Source: Amoebidium appalachense (lineage: Eukaryota > Ichthyosporea). From it: a stretch of DNA of 64,000 nucleotides. The position numbers and the translations under genes are program-made. The notes below the pieces were generated by a model. It was not told where the DNA came from, searched no databases, and saw only the letters and a program-made list of their open reading frames with translations. Each line of letters begins with the position of its first letter. Positions within the stretch are counted from its first letter, which is position 1. The DNA lies in contig CAVNZM010000006.1 in NCBI GenBank assembly GCA_963693365.1, positions 4,340,001 through 4,404,000 on the forward strand. The letters are read 5' to 3'. Of the stretch, positions 8,739 through 17,808 are shown piece after piece.

Positions 8739-9242
8739 ATGGACTTGTCAAATGCGATTGCCTTAATCATTCTAATGCTTACTATCGGTGTGTTGGCATG
8801 GGCATACATCAAGTACGAACCCAAACCTGCCCCTGGCAAAAACGACAGTACCCCTAAGCCTGGCCCCGGCAAAAACGACAGTACCCCTGCAGTCGCACGG
8901 ACACAGTGGTATGCTTTCGACCAAGTGGGGGACCACAGCACGGACAACACGTTTAACGACTGGCAAGACCCGGTGAACTATGGGTACACGTCGGCCAGTC
9001 AGTGCATTAACCGATGCCAATCTATGAGCGGATGCCAACAGGTGGGCTATTCGCCATGGCAGGATATGGACGGGAAGCGGCCAAAAGGCTATTGCTACAT
9101 GAGAAAAGCCGTCAAGAAATGGCCGTTGGATGCGTGGTCAAACAAGTCCGGTGTGGCTGCATCGGAATCGCAGGTCACGTATGTGATGGCCGCACAAGTG
9201 CCGGAGAGCGAGAAGCAACATGGCAAGCTGGTTGAGTTCTAG
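8739..9242 (+). CDS. Signal-anchored protein with PAN/Apple-like Cys domain
   Basis: 167 aa from ATG 8739 (the open frame extends upstream without a better start). Residues 5-24 are a signal anchor (AIALIILMLTIGVLAWAYIK), followed by a short tandem repeat (two copies of PGKNDSTP) and an ectodomain with Cys spacing ASQCINRCQSMSGCQQVGYS...GYCYM. That spacing resembles PAN/Apple domains, which bind proteins or carbohydrates. A type II envelope protein used for attachment is possible; the domain call is tentative. Confidence 0.5.
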   Translation: MDLSNAIALIILMLTIGVLAWAYIKYEPKPAPGKNDSTPKPGPGKNDSTPAVARTQWYAFDQVGDHSTDNTFNDWQDPVNYGYTSASQCINRCQSMSGCQQVGYSPWQDMDGKRPKGYCYMRKAVKKWPLDAWSNKSGVAASESQVTYVMAAQVPESEKQHGKLVEF

Positions 9243-9420
9243 CATGAATCAGACGAACAAATGTAAGAAAGGCTGGCATTTCCATTGCCCCCTGGTTTGG
9301 GTGCACGCTGCTACAAAGATATTTGGCAACCTTGTTTTTCTTTGTCGTGTATATGGCCAATTTGATGGCTGTTTGATCTTGTGTCTAGAGCTGGCTTCTT
9401 TTTTATTGTGCCCCAATGTA

Positions 9421-10779
9421 ATGTCGCATGCGCGCTCCCGCATCCTTGACGACATGGCGTCCCACATCGATTTCTCGGCAGCCGTGGCGCGCCGGGCAGC
9501 GTTCCCGCACGGGCCAGCCCTGCCCTCGGCCCCCCGCAGCGTGTCGGTGCCGAGCGAGGCGCCCCCGCGTGTCGAGCCCCCGCAGCCGCCGCAGGGCCAG
9601 TGGCGCTACCACTTCGTGACGGGCGGGTCCGAGTGCCGGCCGCTGCAGGTGGAGTTTCCCGCCACCCAGTCCGTGCACGGCATCCGTGTTGAGGGCATCA
9701 AGGCGCACAGCGTGTACGACGTGTGCGAGGGCGCCAACAAGCTCACGCTGTCGCTGTCGTACCTGGACTCGCCCGACGGCCGGCCCCCAGGCATGTGGGT
9801 GAAGGCGTCCACCGACGTGTACCTGCCTGTGGGCAACTACACCCTGGACACCCTGTGCGCCGAACTCGAGATGCGTCTGGACGCCGCCATCGCCGCATGC
9901 TTCAACCCCAGCTACAGCCCCGAGGAGGTGGCGGACATTTTGGAGATGTACCCGGACACGCTGCCCTACTACGCCAGCGTCACACACACGGAGCGGTTGC
10001 GCCGGGACGCCGAGCGCAACGGCGAGGCGTGGACCAGGCACCAGGACTTTGTGTGCAAGACGCGGTGGGCGCCACGCCGGCAGGGCCCGCGCGACGAGAT
10101 CGCATTCGAGGCGCTGATGCTCGCGCAGCTGTACTACAGGGAGAACGCATGGGCGTGGCGTGAGCTGGCCAACGAGCGTGACACCCACGGGCGCATCCAG
10201 TGGCCGTTCCACAACACGCTGTACAACCTCATGACGCCCTCGAAGCTCGCGCTGCCCGGGCGACTGGTCATCAGCATCCACCACCGCAAGAACATGGACC
10301 CGGACACCATGAAGCACTGGCTGCCGTATGCGTCGGTGCCGACGTTCTCGCTTGACGTGTGCCGGGGGCTCGGGAGCGTGCTGGGAATGGCGGCCGGCGC
10401 GCACGTCAGCCACAGCCTGACAGCGGGGCTGCCTCCGCTGGCCCGCTACTTCGACGGGCGAGACCATGCGGCCGTGGAGGAGGGCGACCAGCAGCTGCCG
10501 TGCCAGGGCGACAACATCCAGTGCGTGTTTGGGACGGATGCACCCCTGGGCCCGCGGGGGGCGCTCATGGTGCACGTCATGCAGGGCGAGACGAACCTGC
10601 AGGGGCGCATCATGGCGCCGGGCGTGCAGGGGGCGGCGGGCGGGGCGGTAGACGACATGCTGGCGAGCCCGCAGATCTTGGGGACGCTGGACCACGTCGA
10701 CACGCTGCGGCTGGTGGTGGTGGACGAGACCGGGACAAGGGTGACTGGCTGTTTCTCGGCGCTGGTCGCGGTTAAATAA
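9421..10779 (+). CDS. Candidate capsid/vertex structural protein (452 aa)
   Basis: First ATG 9421; a second, MASHIDF, is at 9454. After a Pro-rich N-terminus the protein is beta-rich. The segment VYLPVGNYTLDTLCAELEMR resembles a recurrent pattern in penton-like and other single-jelly-roll structural proteins (a strand, P-x-G-N/Y-Y-T, then an amphipathic helix). The C-terminus (TLRLVVVDETG..VTGCFSALV) is again beta. I cannot confirm a jelly roll without structure prediction, so this is a candidate. High GC and full integrity support a real gene. Its stop codon overlaps the poly(A) signal. Confidence 0.5.
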   Translation: MSHARSRILDDMASHIDFSAAVARRAAFPHGPALPSAPRSVSVPSEAPPRVEPPQPPQGQWRYHFVTGGSECRPLQVEFPATQSVHGIRVEGIKAHSVYDVCEGANKLTLSLSYLDSPDGRPPGMWVKASTDVYLPVGNYTLDTLCAELEMRLDAAIAACFNPSYSPEEVADILEMYPDTLPYYASVTHTERLRRDAERNGEAWTRHQDFVCKTRWAPRRQGPRDEIAFEALMLAQLYYRENAWAWRELANERDTHGRIQWPFHNTLYNLMTPSKLALPGRLVISIHHRKNMDPDTMKHWLPYASVPTFSLDVCRGLGSVLGMAAGAHVSHSLTAGLPPLARYFDGRDHAAVEEGDQQLPCQGDNIQCVFGTDAPLGPRGALMVHVMQGETNLQGRIMAPGVQGAAGGAVDDMLASPQILGTLDHVDTLRLVVVDETGTRVTGCFSALVAVK

Positions 10780-10780
10780 A
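10775..10780 (+). terminator. Poly(A) signal overlapping the stop codon
   Basis: AATAAA whose TAA is the stop codon of the 9421 gene. The same overlap is seen at 13399, 25800 and 41042. Confidence 0.5.
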
Positions 10781-10813
10781 GAAGATTCTCAGATATTATC
10801 TGTGCACTTGTGT

Positions 10814-12199
10814 ATGGCGTCGAACGTTGAGGCCCAAGACCCTCCCTCCTACATGACAGTGCAACAGACGGGAGTGGTTATGTATAAAGGAAAGGCTTAC
10901 AAGGAGGGTGAACACTTTGACATGACCGATGAGTGTGGGGTCTCGGTGACTCATGCAGAAGTAAGACAGGGGGGAAGCTGTGGGTGAATGGGAGTAGATT
11001 GGCAGCCAAAATGGGAAAAACCTGGAGTAATTGGTACAGGCTAAAGGGCGCACGAGATTTGGTGGAGGACCTTGAGAAGCACCAGTCACAATCTTCTCCT
11101 TCGATGGGGGAGAACACCTTTGAAGTGCAGGGCAGGACGCAGGGCGGGTCAGGTTTAGTAGAGGACCTCAAGAAGCGCCAACCACGATCTTCTCCTTCGA
11201 TTGGGGAGAATACCTTTGAAGTGCAGGGCAGGACGCAGGGCGGGTCAGGTCTAGAGAAATCGCCATCCATTATCGACCACTCTCGGAATCAGTACCAGGG
11301 CATTGACAAGGAGTCCCTTCGGGGTACTTGGATCACTTTGGATTTAGCTACCGCTTTTGTCACTGATGCCAATCCTTCGTTTCGTGCAAAGTGGTGTGAG
11401 GTCATCGGAGAACTCCATTCAGAAGACGAGGGGTCGGTTAGCAGTGTACACGCAGAAACTGATATGGTACCAGGAACCACTGGGGGTGTTCAATCCGGGG
11501 TTGTAAAGCGCCAGGCAACCGAGAATCCCGCACATAGTGGTCCCGTGGAAAAGATTCGTATCCTAACTGATCGCCAACTGGCACGCCTACGTGAAGAGAA
11601 GATGTTGACGGTCCCAGCACTTGTTGCAGCTTATGCGGCAAAGCTTCAGGCAGAAGCTGCAATCCTTGAAGCAGAAGCAGCTCTCCTCGACGCACAGGCA
11701 TACGTTGCACGAAAGGATGCTGACACTCGCCTGGCTCAAACCGAAGTCGAACGCCTCAAGCTGCGGCTCGCACCCCCCCCTCCCTGATGCCTATATTAAG
11801 TTCATGGATGCAACTGCAGAAAACACACGCACCCTGTATCGCTTAGCACAGCGAGGAGATACGTTTGTGTACGCCGTGCATGTACCTTCGACAGATTCCC
11901 ACCAACGCCTGAAATTCGGTTTCACAACCAATGTAGAGAAACGCTTTTCGGATTATCGTTCCCTCTTGGCTGACATGAACAACAAGATCGTCCTGCTGCT
12001 GCCTTCCGAAACCCCCCGGCCAATAGAGAAGTTCATAAAGACCGAGCTGCGCGGATGCCGGGTGGGAGACAACAAAAACACCGAGCTCTTTGATGTTCCC
12101 TTCAACAAGTTTCGCAGCGTACTCCTGGACGTGCTGGATCTTTATGGTCCATGGGGGGAAGGAGTCGCCGATGACATACAAGAGGCTTTAATGGTCTAA
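10814..12199 (+). pseudogene. KilA-N / coiled-coil / T5orf172 protein, frame broken twice
   Basis: Three overlapping frames cover one KilA-N-type gene starting at ATG 10814. Frame 1 runs to a G run (10969-10974), frame 2 from there to a C run (11773-11780), frame 3 to TAA 12199. The KilA-N core is visible as KLWVNGSRLAAKMGKTWSNW, then LKGARDLVEDLE, and after an insertion GTWITLDLATAFVTDANPSF. The insertion contains a 96-bp tandem duplication (starts 11092 and 11188). A coiled coil follows, then a GIY-YIG/T5orf172 domain (FVYAVHVP, LKFGFTTNVEKRFSDY, PIEKFIKTEL). The domain order is standard for giant-virus KilA-N proteins. Breaks may be mutations, sequencing errors, or the last part may be a separate gene (ATG near 11804). 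Confidence 0.62.
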
Positions 12200-12202
12200 C
12201 CT

Positions 12203-12717
12203 CTACCCGCCCATAGCCGCCCTGTCAGCGGGGCGTTCAACCTGTGGGAACCTAGGCACGAACGAGAAGGACTCGAATGTCGCGTACGCCGCACGGCGCG
12301 CCACAGCCATGCCGCAGTGACGCGCGCGCTCCTGGAACTGCTGGTAGCGGTCGGTGTACTGGGGATCGGACGACGTCTCCATGAGGAACACGCCAAACCT
12401 GTCCTCCTCCTCGTCACCGAAGAAGATGACATTGACGACGACGGGGACCCCCTCGAGCCGCCCGACCATGAGCCAGTTGTAGTGCCCCCTCCCATGGATC
12501 ATCCAGGGCTCCCGCGCCTGTGCGCTGTCGATCAAGAACAGAAACGACTCCTGCCCGACAACACATCCTCGCACGGCAGTGTCAGCTGCAAGTAGAATGT
12601 GTTCGGCTGGCCCAGCCGTGGTATCATTTCGGCCAAATCCGAGCCGCCGTCGATAAACACCTCGTGGTCGTAATCCGCGTCCCATCCCCATGTGGCGTGT
12701 GAAGTCCCGGTTCCCAT
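12203..12717 (-). pseudogene. Unknown gene with an internal frameshift
   Basis: The minus strand shows two frames that look like one protein. From ATG 12717 (MGTGTSHATWGWDADYDHEV) the frame stays open to about 12532; a second frame, clearly protein-like (FLFLIDSAQAREPWMIHGRG, GVPVVVNVIFFGDEEEDRFG), continues to the stop at 12203. The switch must fall near 12540-12580, which has no long homopolymer, unlike other shifts in this window. The upstream extension of the second frame into 13333 is antisense to the resolvase gene and is not real. No family recognised. The gene is divergent from the resolvase. Confidence 0.45.
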
Positions 12718-12760
12718 GCCTGTGCCAACAATATTCTTGTAAACGAGTTGGGCAGGGAAG

Positions 12761-12770
12761 CATAAAAGGG
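12761..12770 (+). promoter_or_regulatory. TATA-like box for the resolvase gene
   Basis: CATAAAAGGG, about 30 bp upstream of ATG 12795, a variant of the shared promoter motif. Confidence 0.45.
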
Positions 12771-12794
12771 AATCCCCCAACCCCCACCCTCACA

Positions 12795-13403
12795 ATGCGT
12801 GTGGCCGCCATCGACGTCGGCTTCCTGAACCTGGTGGTGTGCGTGCTCAGCACCACCGACGACCCCGCCACGCCCTTCATCATCCACACGTGGGACCGCT
12901 GGCTCGTGGGCAACCCGGACACCACGGCCACGGTGCTGGTGGAGCTGCTGCTGCGCCGGCTGCACGAGGACCGCGCGCTGTTCGCGGACGTCGACATGGT
13001 CGTCATCGAGCGCCAGATGGTCACCAAGCTGAGCGTGCTGGCGCACGCGCTGCAGGCGTACTTCCTCACCCTCAGATTGACCAATGGCCACGGGCCCGGC
13101 GTGGTGCTGCAGCACGGCACGCGCAAGAACCAGTGCGGGGCGTGGCTCGCCCGCCACGGAATGGCCCCCGCGGAGACGGGCAAGGCGGCGTAAGCGGTGT
13201 ACAAGCGGCGTGCGGTGGTCGACACGCAGCAGGCGCTGAAGCTGCAGAGCGAGCAGGGGTGGCGGGACAAGTTTGCGCGGGAGGGCAAGAAGGACGACAT
13301 GGCGGACGCGCTGCTGCACGGTCTGTGGTACACGTTCTGTCGGAATCAGAAGGGGGGGTCACGCAGAGGGCATATGCAAGCAAACAGACAGTGTACAAAA
13401 TAA
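12795..13403 (+). pseudogene. RuvC-like Holliday-junction resolvase with in-frame stop
   Basis: ATG 12795. The first motif VAAIDVGFLNLVV (Asp7) matches RuvC/poxvirus A22-type resolvases (IDxGxxN), the second is VVIERQM (Glu72). The frame then meets TAA at 13191-13193, but the same frame continues with the family's C-terminal motif KKDDMADALLHGLWY up to a natural stop at 13401-13403. The premature stop is codon 133 and would remove the C-terminal catalytic aspartates, so the truncated product should be inactive. Resolvases of this family cut branched replication intermediates before genome packaging. The premature stop is a substitution-type lesion, not a frameshift. AATAAA overlaps the final stop. 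Confidence 0.75.
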
Positions 13404-13509
13404 AAAAAGCAATTCATCTCTTTATTTGTTTCTTATAGACCGGCTTCCGGTCCCATGGACCAGAGGTATAGATTGGCCCATTGGTTGTCTGTGTCGAGCT
13501 TGACTGCAT

Positions 13510-13597
13510 ATCTGCACTGCAGATTTTCCCTTCCAACTTAGCAATGAGTTCCTTTGTCCCCTTCAACTTGTACCAATCAAACCAAAAATGTCTGCGC
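13510..13597 (-). pseudogene. KilA-N fragment, copy A of a flanking repeat
   Basis: About 85 bp, read on the minus strand as WFDWYKLKGTKELIAKLEG, the same module as KTWSNWYRLKGARDLVEDLE in the 10814 gene. A close copy lies at 15526-15610, so the pair flanks the BRO-like pseudogene at 13750-15303. A remnant of a duplicated KilA-N gene is the simplest reading. The remainder of 13404-13749 holds an inverted AATAAA (about 13671) for the downstream minus gene and nothing else I can support. Confidence 0.5.
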
Positions 13598-13749
13598 CCC
13601 CCACCCCGGGCTGTCACAGTGGTACCTGTTCTGCAGGCCTGGGAGGTCGGGGAAGATGTAAGAATAAAGCGCTTTATTTCATGGAGACTGTAATGCTACA
13701 CGGATGACAATTAACCTAGCTCAGGGTATGAAAAAGCATGCCTGAGAAA

Positions 13750-15303
13750 TCAACAGCCCAGTCTGGGCTGCACGCTGGCAGGGACCAGCCCCTCGTATGC
13801 GTTCCTGAACACCTGCGCCGTGTACTTGAACTCGGCAACCTCCGGGCTGTGGGGTACCTCCCGCTCCAGCCAAACCGCCGTGGCCAAGATGATGGTGTAG
13901 GCCTGGCGGGCAGTGATCTCGGTGGACATGACCGCACGTCCCCAGCCGAGTGCTGAGCGCAGCTTGATGGCGCGCTGGATAGCCATGTCAGCTCCGATGA
14001 CCCCCACCACTGCCGTGTCGGGCTTGTCGGTGTAGATGTCCACGTTCAGCACCTCGAGTACATAGCGGCGCACGAGTCCAACAGAGCCCTTGGTAGACCC
14101 TCCAAACATGGCGGCGGTGACGCTGCGGGGAAGGTTGTACAGGCGGTCACGCAGGAAGGGGTTGCCTGTGCCACCGAGGGCGGAGCTGTCCGGGTCCTCG
14201 GGTAGGATGCGGGGGGTGAAGGCCTGGGCGGTGCTGTTGAGGGCGCTGGTGAGGCGGGCCACGTGGGACTTGCTGTACTCGATGATGAGCTGCTGCTGCT
14301 CAATGAGGGTGTCCCGGTCTCGGATGGTCTTGTTGCGCTCCTCGATGGTAATGTTCCGGTCCTCGATTGTGCGCTACATGTTCTGGAGCAGCGTCTGCCA
14401 GTAGGCAGCCCCGTGCTCCTCGGATCCCCCGGCACCCCCGTTCTCCACGTACTCCCCGAACAGGCGAGCGCCGCTGCCCTCGGGGAGGGACTCCTGAAGA
14501 CGACGGTTGGCGCGCACCTCGTCAACCAAAGTCTCGTCACCACCCAGGTAGCGCACGATGAGCTCAGCGGCCGCAGCCTTGAAAGCAGCAACCTTGGGAC
14601 CGGTCAGGGCCGGATGCGCACCAGCCCCTTTGCATCGGCGACCGGGCGGGGGTTCTGATGATCAACTGAGTCGGAATATCCGACCGAGTTAATCAAGGAC
14701 TGATCTGCGTCCATCACCTCCTTGAATTTGTCCTTGGGGTTGCCATAGCCAATCGCAACGAGCACATCAAACACATCCGCCTTCCGGGGCACGGTGTTGG
14801 TGCAGCGGATGGTCTTGCCGCTCCAGTCTCCCCCCGCCCTCCCCGAACTTGAACAGAGTCACAGCCAGCCCGTCGCCGTCGAGGTCCATGCCCGGAACCG
14901 CCGTGGGCAGCTGGCGCATGGCTTCGGCAAGGGCCTTGTTGTCCGCCACCTTCCAGATGCTGATGGAGGGGTCGCCGAGTACACCACGCACGGAGGTGGC
15001 GTGCACCTGTTCACGCAGGCGGACGAGGGACAGGGTCTTGCCGGACGGCAGGGTGCGGGTGTCCTGGGCGACAACCCCAAATCGCTTGGTGTCGCCGAGG
15101 GCTGTGGCGGCACGCTCGTGCAGGTCGGTGTGGTCGGAGAGGAGCGCCCAGTAGCGGATGCGGGAGCGCTCGGGGTCAAGCAGAAGGGTGCGGATGGTGT
15201 CCTCAAGGGATGCGTTCTCCTCCATACTGTCGTCCGTGTCCATGCTGTCGATGTTGTCGCTCTGCATGTTGTTGTTGATGTCCATGTTCTGGGTTGTCTC
15301 CAT
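13750..15303 (-). pseudogene. BRO/KilA-like gene with one frameshift and one nonsense codon
   Basis: ATG 15303, 44 bp downstream of a TATAAAAGG box. The first frame (Met/Asp/Asn-rich start, then LLSDHTDLHERAATAL, LVRLREQVHA) reaches a run of six C (14830-14835), where it jumps into the frame carrying KADVFDVLVAIGYGNPKDKF, the BRO-like helix pair. A further change of frame-consistent reading leads to RYLGGDETLVDEVRANRRLQ, also found in the 19027 gene. TAG at 14374-14376 then interrupts the same frame, which continues as a coiled coil and C-terminal domain (DTAVVGVIGADMAIQRAIKLR) to 13750. At least two lesions, so probably non-functional as written. Confidence 0.58.
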
Positions 15304-15346
15304 CTTGATGGTTGCTGCAGAATGATGAATTATGGTCTGGACTGCT

Positions 15347-15357
15347 CCTTTTATACC
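15347..15357 (-). promoter_or_regulatory. TATA box of the BRO-like pseudogene
   Basis: On the minus strand GGTATAAAAGGAGC, 44 bp upstream of ATG 15303. The 15304-15658 interval otherwise holds the second KilA-N fragment (15526-15610) and a GATG-rich stretch. Confidence 0.6.
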
Positions 15358-15525
15358 TTCAGGTCTAACCACCGATGGTGCCAAAATCGATGGTGATGGT
15401 GAGTTTGGGCACCAAACTAATGAACCCTGAATTTCAGGGATGATGATTATTGTCTCATTCGGATGTTGATCACAATTGTCGGACGACCCGACAACAGCGA
15501 ACACATATCTGACCGCACAATATTA

Positions 15526-15610
15526 TCTGCACTGCAGATTTTTCCGTCCAACTTGGCAATGAGCTGCTTTGTCCCCTTCAGCTCGTACCAATCAAACCAC
15601 GCGTATCTGT
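15526..15610 (-). pseudogene. KilA-N fragment, copy B of a flanking repeat
   Basis: Minus-strand reading WFDWYELKGTKQLIAKLDGK; about 85% identical to 13510-13597 by eye. Direct repeat flanking the pseudogene between them. Confidence 0.5.
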
Positions 15611-15658
15611 CACATAATTAGTATGAAAGAGAAGCAAGCCAGAGATATCACAGATATA

Positions 15659-17170
15659 TCACACACTTGCATTCGGAGTTGTCGCTGCTGCTTTCGCGAT
15701 GTCTTCCACAAGCCGCTCTCCATCCCTGCGCCTCGGCAGTCCTGCGGCTTCAAGCTCGGCATCGGTCAACACGACCGTTTTCTTGGTTATTACCTCTCTT
15801 ATTACCTGTGTGTACCGTGGGTCATCAAGATTCGGCTGCACCACATTTATCTCTCCTCCATGCATCTTAGCCCAGTAGAGTTCGGTCAGTTGCTTCCCGT
15901 ACAGGGACAGCACGGCCCCGATTTTGTAGACTGCCCGGAATCCTCTGTCCACCTTCTCAAGCTTTGTCGTTATATGATTGCAGACCCGTTCCCCAATGGT
16001 GTTTCCATTGCCCGGTTGGGAACCCCAGTCGAAGCTTGACGTGCGCAGGAGTATGTAGACCATCAACCAGGAGGCACATGCCGAGTCGTGTATTTCGTTT
16101 CTATCGACAAGTTCTTCATACAAAACCCTCCTAAAACTTGTCTGAAGGCTCTTACATACAGATTCGTGTTGGTAGGTGCGCAGAACTTTCGAGCTTCCAG
16201 TGTAACCGGCCCCCTCAAGGAACATACAGAGGGCGTCAGCGATTAGCCCTGCCGGGGCAGACATGTTAAAGCACTCGACCACCTTGACTTGCGAATCGAT
16301 AATGACAACAGAAGCATGCTCTGGGCTCGACACATGCATTATATAGTAGCGCTCACGTTCTTGGCTTTTCAGCCATGAAGAGAGGTTCGACACGAATGCT
16401 TTCGGGCATCTGAAACCCCACTTTCCTGCTGACACCTTCCAAGTGGACATTTTACCATTGTCCGTCACAACACTGAGTGCTGGTGTGGACTTGGGGACAG
16501 CATCACTATTATGCTCTATTTTGAGGGATGTGCCAGGGGAAAAACGAACAGATTTTGGCAGATAGGTTTGCAGCAGTACGAAGGTGTTGTCCCGAGACCT
16601 GGCGCCACACCCTGCCACAGCCGGTGAGGCTTCAACGGAGCCAACCCCAATCAGCTCGGTCAGTGACTTCTGAAGATCAACGAGACCGTTGTACCAGTCA
16701 AATAGAAGTGGCCACGTTTTTTGTATGTCCTCCATCATGTCCGAGGGGGTGGGTCTTCCAGGGACAATAGCCTGTTTGTACTTTTCGGCCACGTAGGGAG
16801 CACACTTCACCACAATCGACCCGAAACGGTGCTTCCGCTGGTCCACGAGAAACCGGCTTTTTGAATCATACCTTACAGCAAACTTGTATTCCGTACCAGC
16901 TGTTTGACGCATACAAATAAACAACAATCTGTAGCCACCCAGCCCTGCTTCAAAAACCAGAGATGTAACACAGGTCAGACAGACTGGTTCGACATCATTT
17001 TGAGTGCTCCACAAGTTGATGGAGAGACAGACGTCCCCCATAGCCCACTTGTATGTCTGGGTGTTGCGGGGTTTCAGATGTGCGTCTTCCAACTTGAAAT
17101 GTTGGGTATTGCGTTTGACAAACTTGAAGAAGCAGTAGGGCTTTACCGACAATGTCTGTGTTGAAGCCAT
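15659..17170 (-). CDS. 503-aa protein, candidate adenain/Ulp1-like cysteine protease
   Basis: ATG 17170, intact. The C-terminal half has a pattern seen in adenain/Ulp1-type (C5/C48) proteases: a strand with His285 (PEHASVVIIDSQVKVVECFN), an acidic or amide position about 15 residues later (Glu299/Asn302), and a helix starting at Cys365 (HDSACASWLMVYILL), which resembles the nucleophile helix of those enzymes. A Gln before the Cys is not clearly placed. Such proteases mature virion proteins in adenoviruses, polintons and large DNA viruses. The N-terminal half (about 270 residues) is unrecognised. The call is pattern-based; the alternative is an unrelated viral protein. Confidence 0.5.
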   Translation of the reverse strand: MASTQTLSVKPYCFFKFVKRNTQHFKLEDAHLKPRNTQTYKWAMGDVCLSINLWSTQNDVEPVCLTCVTSLVFEAGLGGYRLLFICMRQTAGTEYKFAVRYDSKSRFLVDQRKHRFGSIVVKCAPYVAEKYKQAIVPGRPTPSDMMEDIQKTWPLLFDWYNGLVDLQKSLTELIGVGSVEASPAVAGCGARSRDNTFVLLQTYLPKSVRFSPGTSLKIEHNSDAVPKSTPALSVVTDNGKMSTWKVSAGKWGFRCPKAFVSNLSSWLKSQERERYYIMHVSSPEHASVVIIDSQVKVVECFNMSAPAGLIADALCMFLEGAGYTGSSKVLRTYQHESVCKSLQTSFRRVLYEELVDRNEIHDSACASWLMVYILLRTSSFDWGSQPGNGNTIGERVCNHITTKLEKVDRGFRAVYKIGAVLSLYGKQLTELYWAKMHGGEINVVQPNLDDPRYTQVIREVITKKTVVLTDAELEAAGLPRRRDGERLVEDIAKAAATTPNASV

Positions 17171-17293
17171 CTACACAACAGCCGAATTTTTCGACATATG
17201 GGTGGTTCCCTGGGACAGTTTCGGATGGGTTCCCGCGCGGGGTGGGGGGGGGGGGGATTGCGTCCATTCTGTGACCGATATATGCAAAAGAGT

Positions 17294-17705
17294 TTATATC
17301 CCTGCTGCACCGATGCCAGCAGGCTTGACGCAGCAGAAGTCCGGCGCGCACGGCATCGACGTGGCCCTGCGCCGCTTGCACCGCAGCACCCCGCCGGTCT
17401 TGGGGTCCGGTCGGTAGAGGTTGCAGCCCACAAACTGGTTGCACGGCACGAGCGACGGATTCTGCGGCACCACCGTGCGGCACAGCCACCCGCACCCCAC
17501 CCCCGGCACCGGCACCTGCGAGCACACGGGCGCTGCGGTGGCCGTCTGCGCAACGAGCCGTGTGCATCTGGATGGTTGGGTGAGGGTGGGCGTCGGGGTG
17601 GTTGGCGCCGGCGTCGGGGGGGGCCGTCACGGTCACGTAGCTGGCGGCGGCGGCGGCGGCGGCTTGTGCAAGTAGGGCAACGAGCACGTACATTACCGTG
17701 TGCAT
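17294..17705 (-). pseudogene. Secreted Cys-rich protein with homopolymer frameshift
   Basis: From ATG 17705 the first ~30 codons are a signal peptide (MYVLVALLAQAAAAAAASYV) and the start of a linker. At a run of eight G on the plus strand (17616-17623) the frame is lost. The alternative frame downstream gives a Pro/Thr linker and then a Cys-rich domain (VGCGWLCRTVV, LVPCNQFVGCNLYRPDP, MPCAPDFCCVKPAG) ending at 17294. The coherent product is a secreted or envelope protein with at least eight Cys. The one-base discrepancy could be a sequencing error. Confidence 0.5.
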
Positions 17706-17808
17706 GGATAATAGTTGTGGGCGCAGGGGTGTTCTTGTTTGTTGGGGGGTGGGGGGCGGGAGGTCCCAGAGCTGGTTGTGTTCTATTTATTGGGGCCTGC
17801 CCTCTGTT

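Noticed and set aside
9403-10695. 430-codon minus-strand ORF antisense to the 9421 gene
   Set aside because: A GC-rich shadow frame: composition is Arg/His/Val-heavy with no domain, while the plus frame has normal protein character and a poly(A) signal.
12203-13333. 376-codon minus-strand ORF
   Set aside because: Its first half is antisense to the resolvase gene; only the part below about 12580 looks like protein.
10969-17623. Programmed ribosomal frameshifting at G/C runs
   Set aside because: No canonical slippery heptamer with a downstream pseudoknot is apparent, and the runs are diverse in length and direction; error or mutation is simpler.
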